Notes under the pieces: generated by a model
The model's input: the letters and a program-made list of their open reading frames with translations, nothing else
What the model was told of the DNA's origin: nothing
Database searches by the model: none
In this document: piece by piece, positions 1-16,996 of the stretch
How the letters are laid out: the number at the start of each line of letters is the position of its first letter
Position numbering within the stretch: position 1 is the stretch's first letter
Translations under genes and position numbers: made by a program
Source: Cristatella mucedo
Lineage: Eukaryota; Bryozoa; Phylactolaemata; Cristatellidae
Length of the DNA: 16,996 bases
Direction: 5' to 3'
Assembly: GCA_009760855.2 (NCBI GenBank)
Contig: WPIO01000106.1
Span: 1,434,001 to 1,450,996, forward strand

Positions 1-58
1 GCTTCCCTCTGACTGTCTGCTTCCTTCTCCCTCTATCTTTTCTCTCGCTTTCACTCTC

Positions 59-92
<34 letters not shown>

Positions 93-160
93 CCACTCTC
101 TCTCCTTTTCTGTCTCCCCATCTTTCCCTCTCCCTCTCTTTTTTTTAGCTCTCTCTGTTT
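1..160. repeat. CT-rich low-complexity tract
   Basis: This is an interrupted pyrimidine tract dominated by CT dinucleotides, densest at 51-95. On the gene strand it reads as GA-rich. It could provide a polypyrimidine tract only for a plus-strand gene, and none is seen. Confidence 0.85.
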
Positions 161-972
161 TACAGCGCTACGGCGTCCCGATGGGATGCTGGAGCTGGAT
201 TCCTATCCGGACTGGAATTGCCGGCCATATTTACGGTTTTGCATTGATTACGTATGGTTTGGCCGTTTGAGTGTAAAACCATACGGTTTGACATATGAGA
301 GAAAGACAGAACTCTTTGAAAATATCTGTGCACTTGAACCATAAGCATTCGCAATTCTGAGGCGTTCGTATCGATCGTCGCGTCTAATGTTATTTATATG
401 GTTAACCTCCATATTAGGCCAGTTACCAGTCATGAAGAACCACATTAAGTGAGATCAGCGATAGGGAACGTAAGCGCGTCCAGTATGATGAATATAACTA
501 CATAACCATATAACTTTATAACTATATAAATTCCAGCTTTAGCTTTCTTGGGTTTTTTCGCGACAGAGCGCCATCTGTCGATTCTTGTCAAAAACAAATG
601 TTTGATTTAATGCGGTTTTGCATGTAACGAGGCATTTAACGAGGCATTTTAATCGGCACGCAAAGACGACTCTACCCCCCCCCCAGCTCCCGCCAGCTCT
701 TAGCGAGAAAATTGTTCGGCACATTGCAGACTGTGCGGTGCGGTTGCAATTGACGCGGTGTGCCATAACAATTATGTGAGCGCTTTTACAACCGGAAGGG
801 ATATAGGGCCTCAAGAAGGGATGAAGTCGGCCAGAGCCAGCCACCGGGAGCGTCGCGTCGGCGCTGGTTTGGCGCTCGCGGCCTCGCGAGTTCGCGGGTT
901 CGCTGTCATTTCGCAGACGGACGCCTGAGCGCTGGTGCAGCCAACGGCGACGACGCCGGCGACGACTCGTAC
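1..972 (-). other. Intron downstream of exon 17 (partial)
   Basis: This is the 5' part of the intron that follows exon 17; its acceptor lies beyond the left edge. It holds a CT-rich tract (1-160), a 10-bp perfect inverted repeat (251-260 with 276-285), an AT-rich patch of repeated taacta/taacca units (494-530) and a ten-C run (675-684). No beta-knob-like cysteine-rich reading is visible here. Confidence 0.75.
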
Positions 973-16814
<15,842 letters not shown>

Positions 16815-16996
16815 CTGGAACGAGGCGGCGCTCGCGTGCGCTTGCCGAAGCCACGCTCGCGCTGCAGCTGCAACGGCGGCCGCGGTGTGCAGCGAGGGCA
16901 ACGGTCATGGCCACCAAGACGAAGCGAGATAAGTTGAGCGATGACAGAGGGAGAGAGGGAGAGACAGGGAAAGAGAGGTAGGGAGACCGAGAGAGA
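16815..16996 (-). other. Intron upstream of exon 1 (partial)
   Basis: This is the 3' end of the intron preceding the LE3 exon, which in known beta chains would separate it from LE2. The far end (16943-16996) is GA-rich on the plus strand. The donor is beyond the window edge. Confidence 0.8.

Overview
This window is animal (eukaryotic) genomic DNA and holds the middle of one multi-exon gene, read entirely on the minus strand: a laminin beta chain of the beta-1/2 type. Seventeen exons, from 16814 down to 973, join through GT-AG introns with matching phases at all 16 junctions into one open frame of 985 complete codons. In gene order they encode LE modules 3-5 of the N-terminal arm, the globular LF domain that is characteristic of beta chains, LE modules 6-13 of the rod, and the first ~210 residues of the long-arm coiled coil. 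The signal peptide, the LN domain and LE1-2 lie beyond the right edge. The cysteine-rich beta knob, the rest of the coiled coil and the 3' UTR lie beyond the left edge.

The organism is a metazoan. The protein is divergent from vertebrate LAMB1, introns are short to moderate (127-2113 bp), exons are GC-rich, and the introns hold tRNA-derived SINEs and much simple sequence. An invertebrate is most likely, but I cannot place the phylum.

Layout by coordinate: 1-972, intron with CT-rich repeats; 973-3951, exons 17-14 (coiled coil and LE13) with a ~210 bp CT microsatellite in one intron; 3952-5668, a SINE-bearing intron; 5669-7516, exons 13-11 (LE12-LE9) with another SINE; 7517-8730, an intron with a SINE, a strong hairpin and an orphan ORF; 8731-10237, exons 10-7 (LE9-LE6 and the LF end) with a GGAA tract; 10238-15255, long introns around the LF exons, holding an AT minisatellite, a possible TA-flanked miniature element, a SINE-tail copy and an ~850 bp palindromic element; 15256-16814, exons 4-1 (LF, LE5-LE3).

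I found no second convincing protein-coding gene and no operon-like, CRISPR or defence system. The non-routine content is in the introns: a large foldback repeat, two tRNA-derived repeat families with several mutually alignable copies, and structured or low-complexity tracts.
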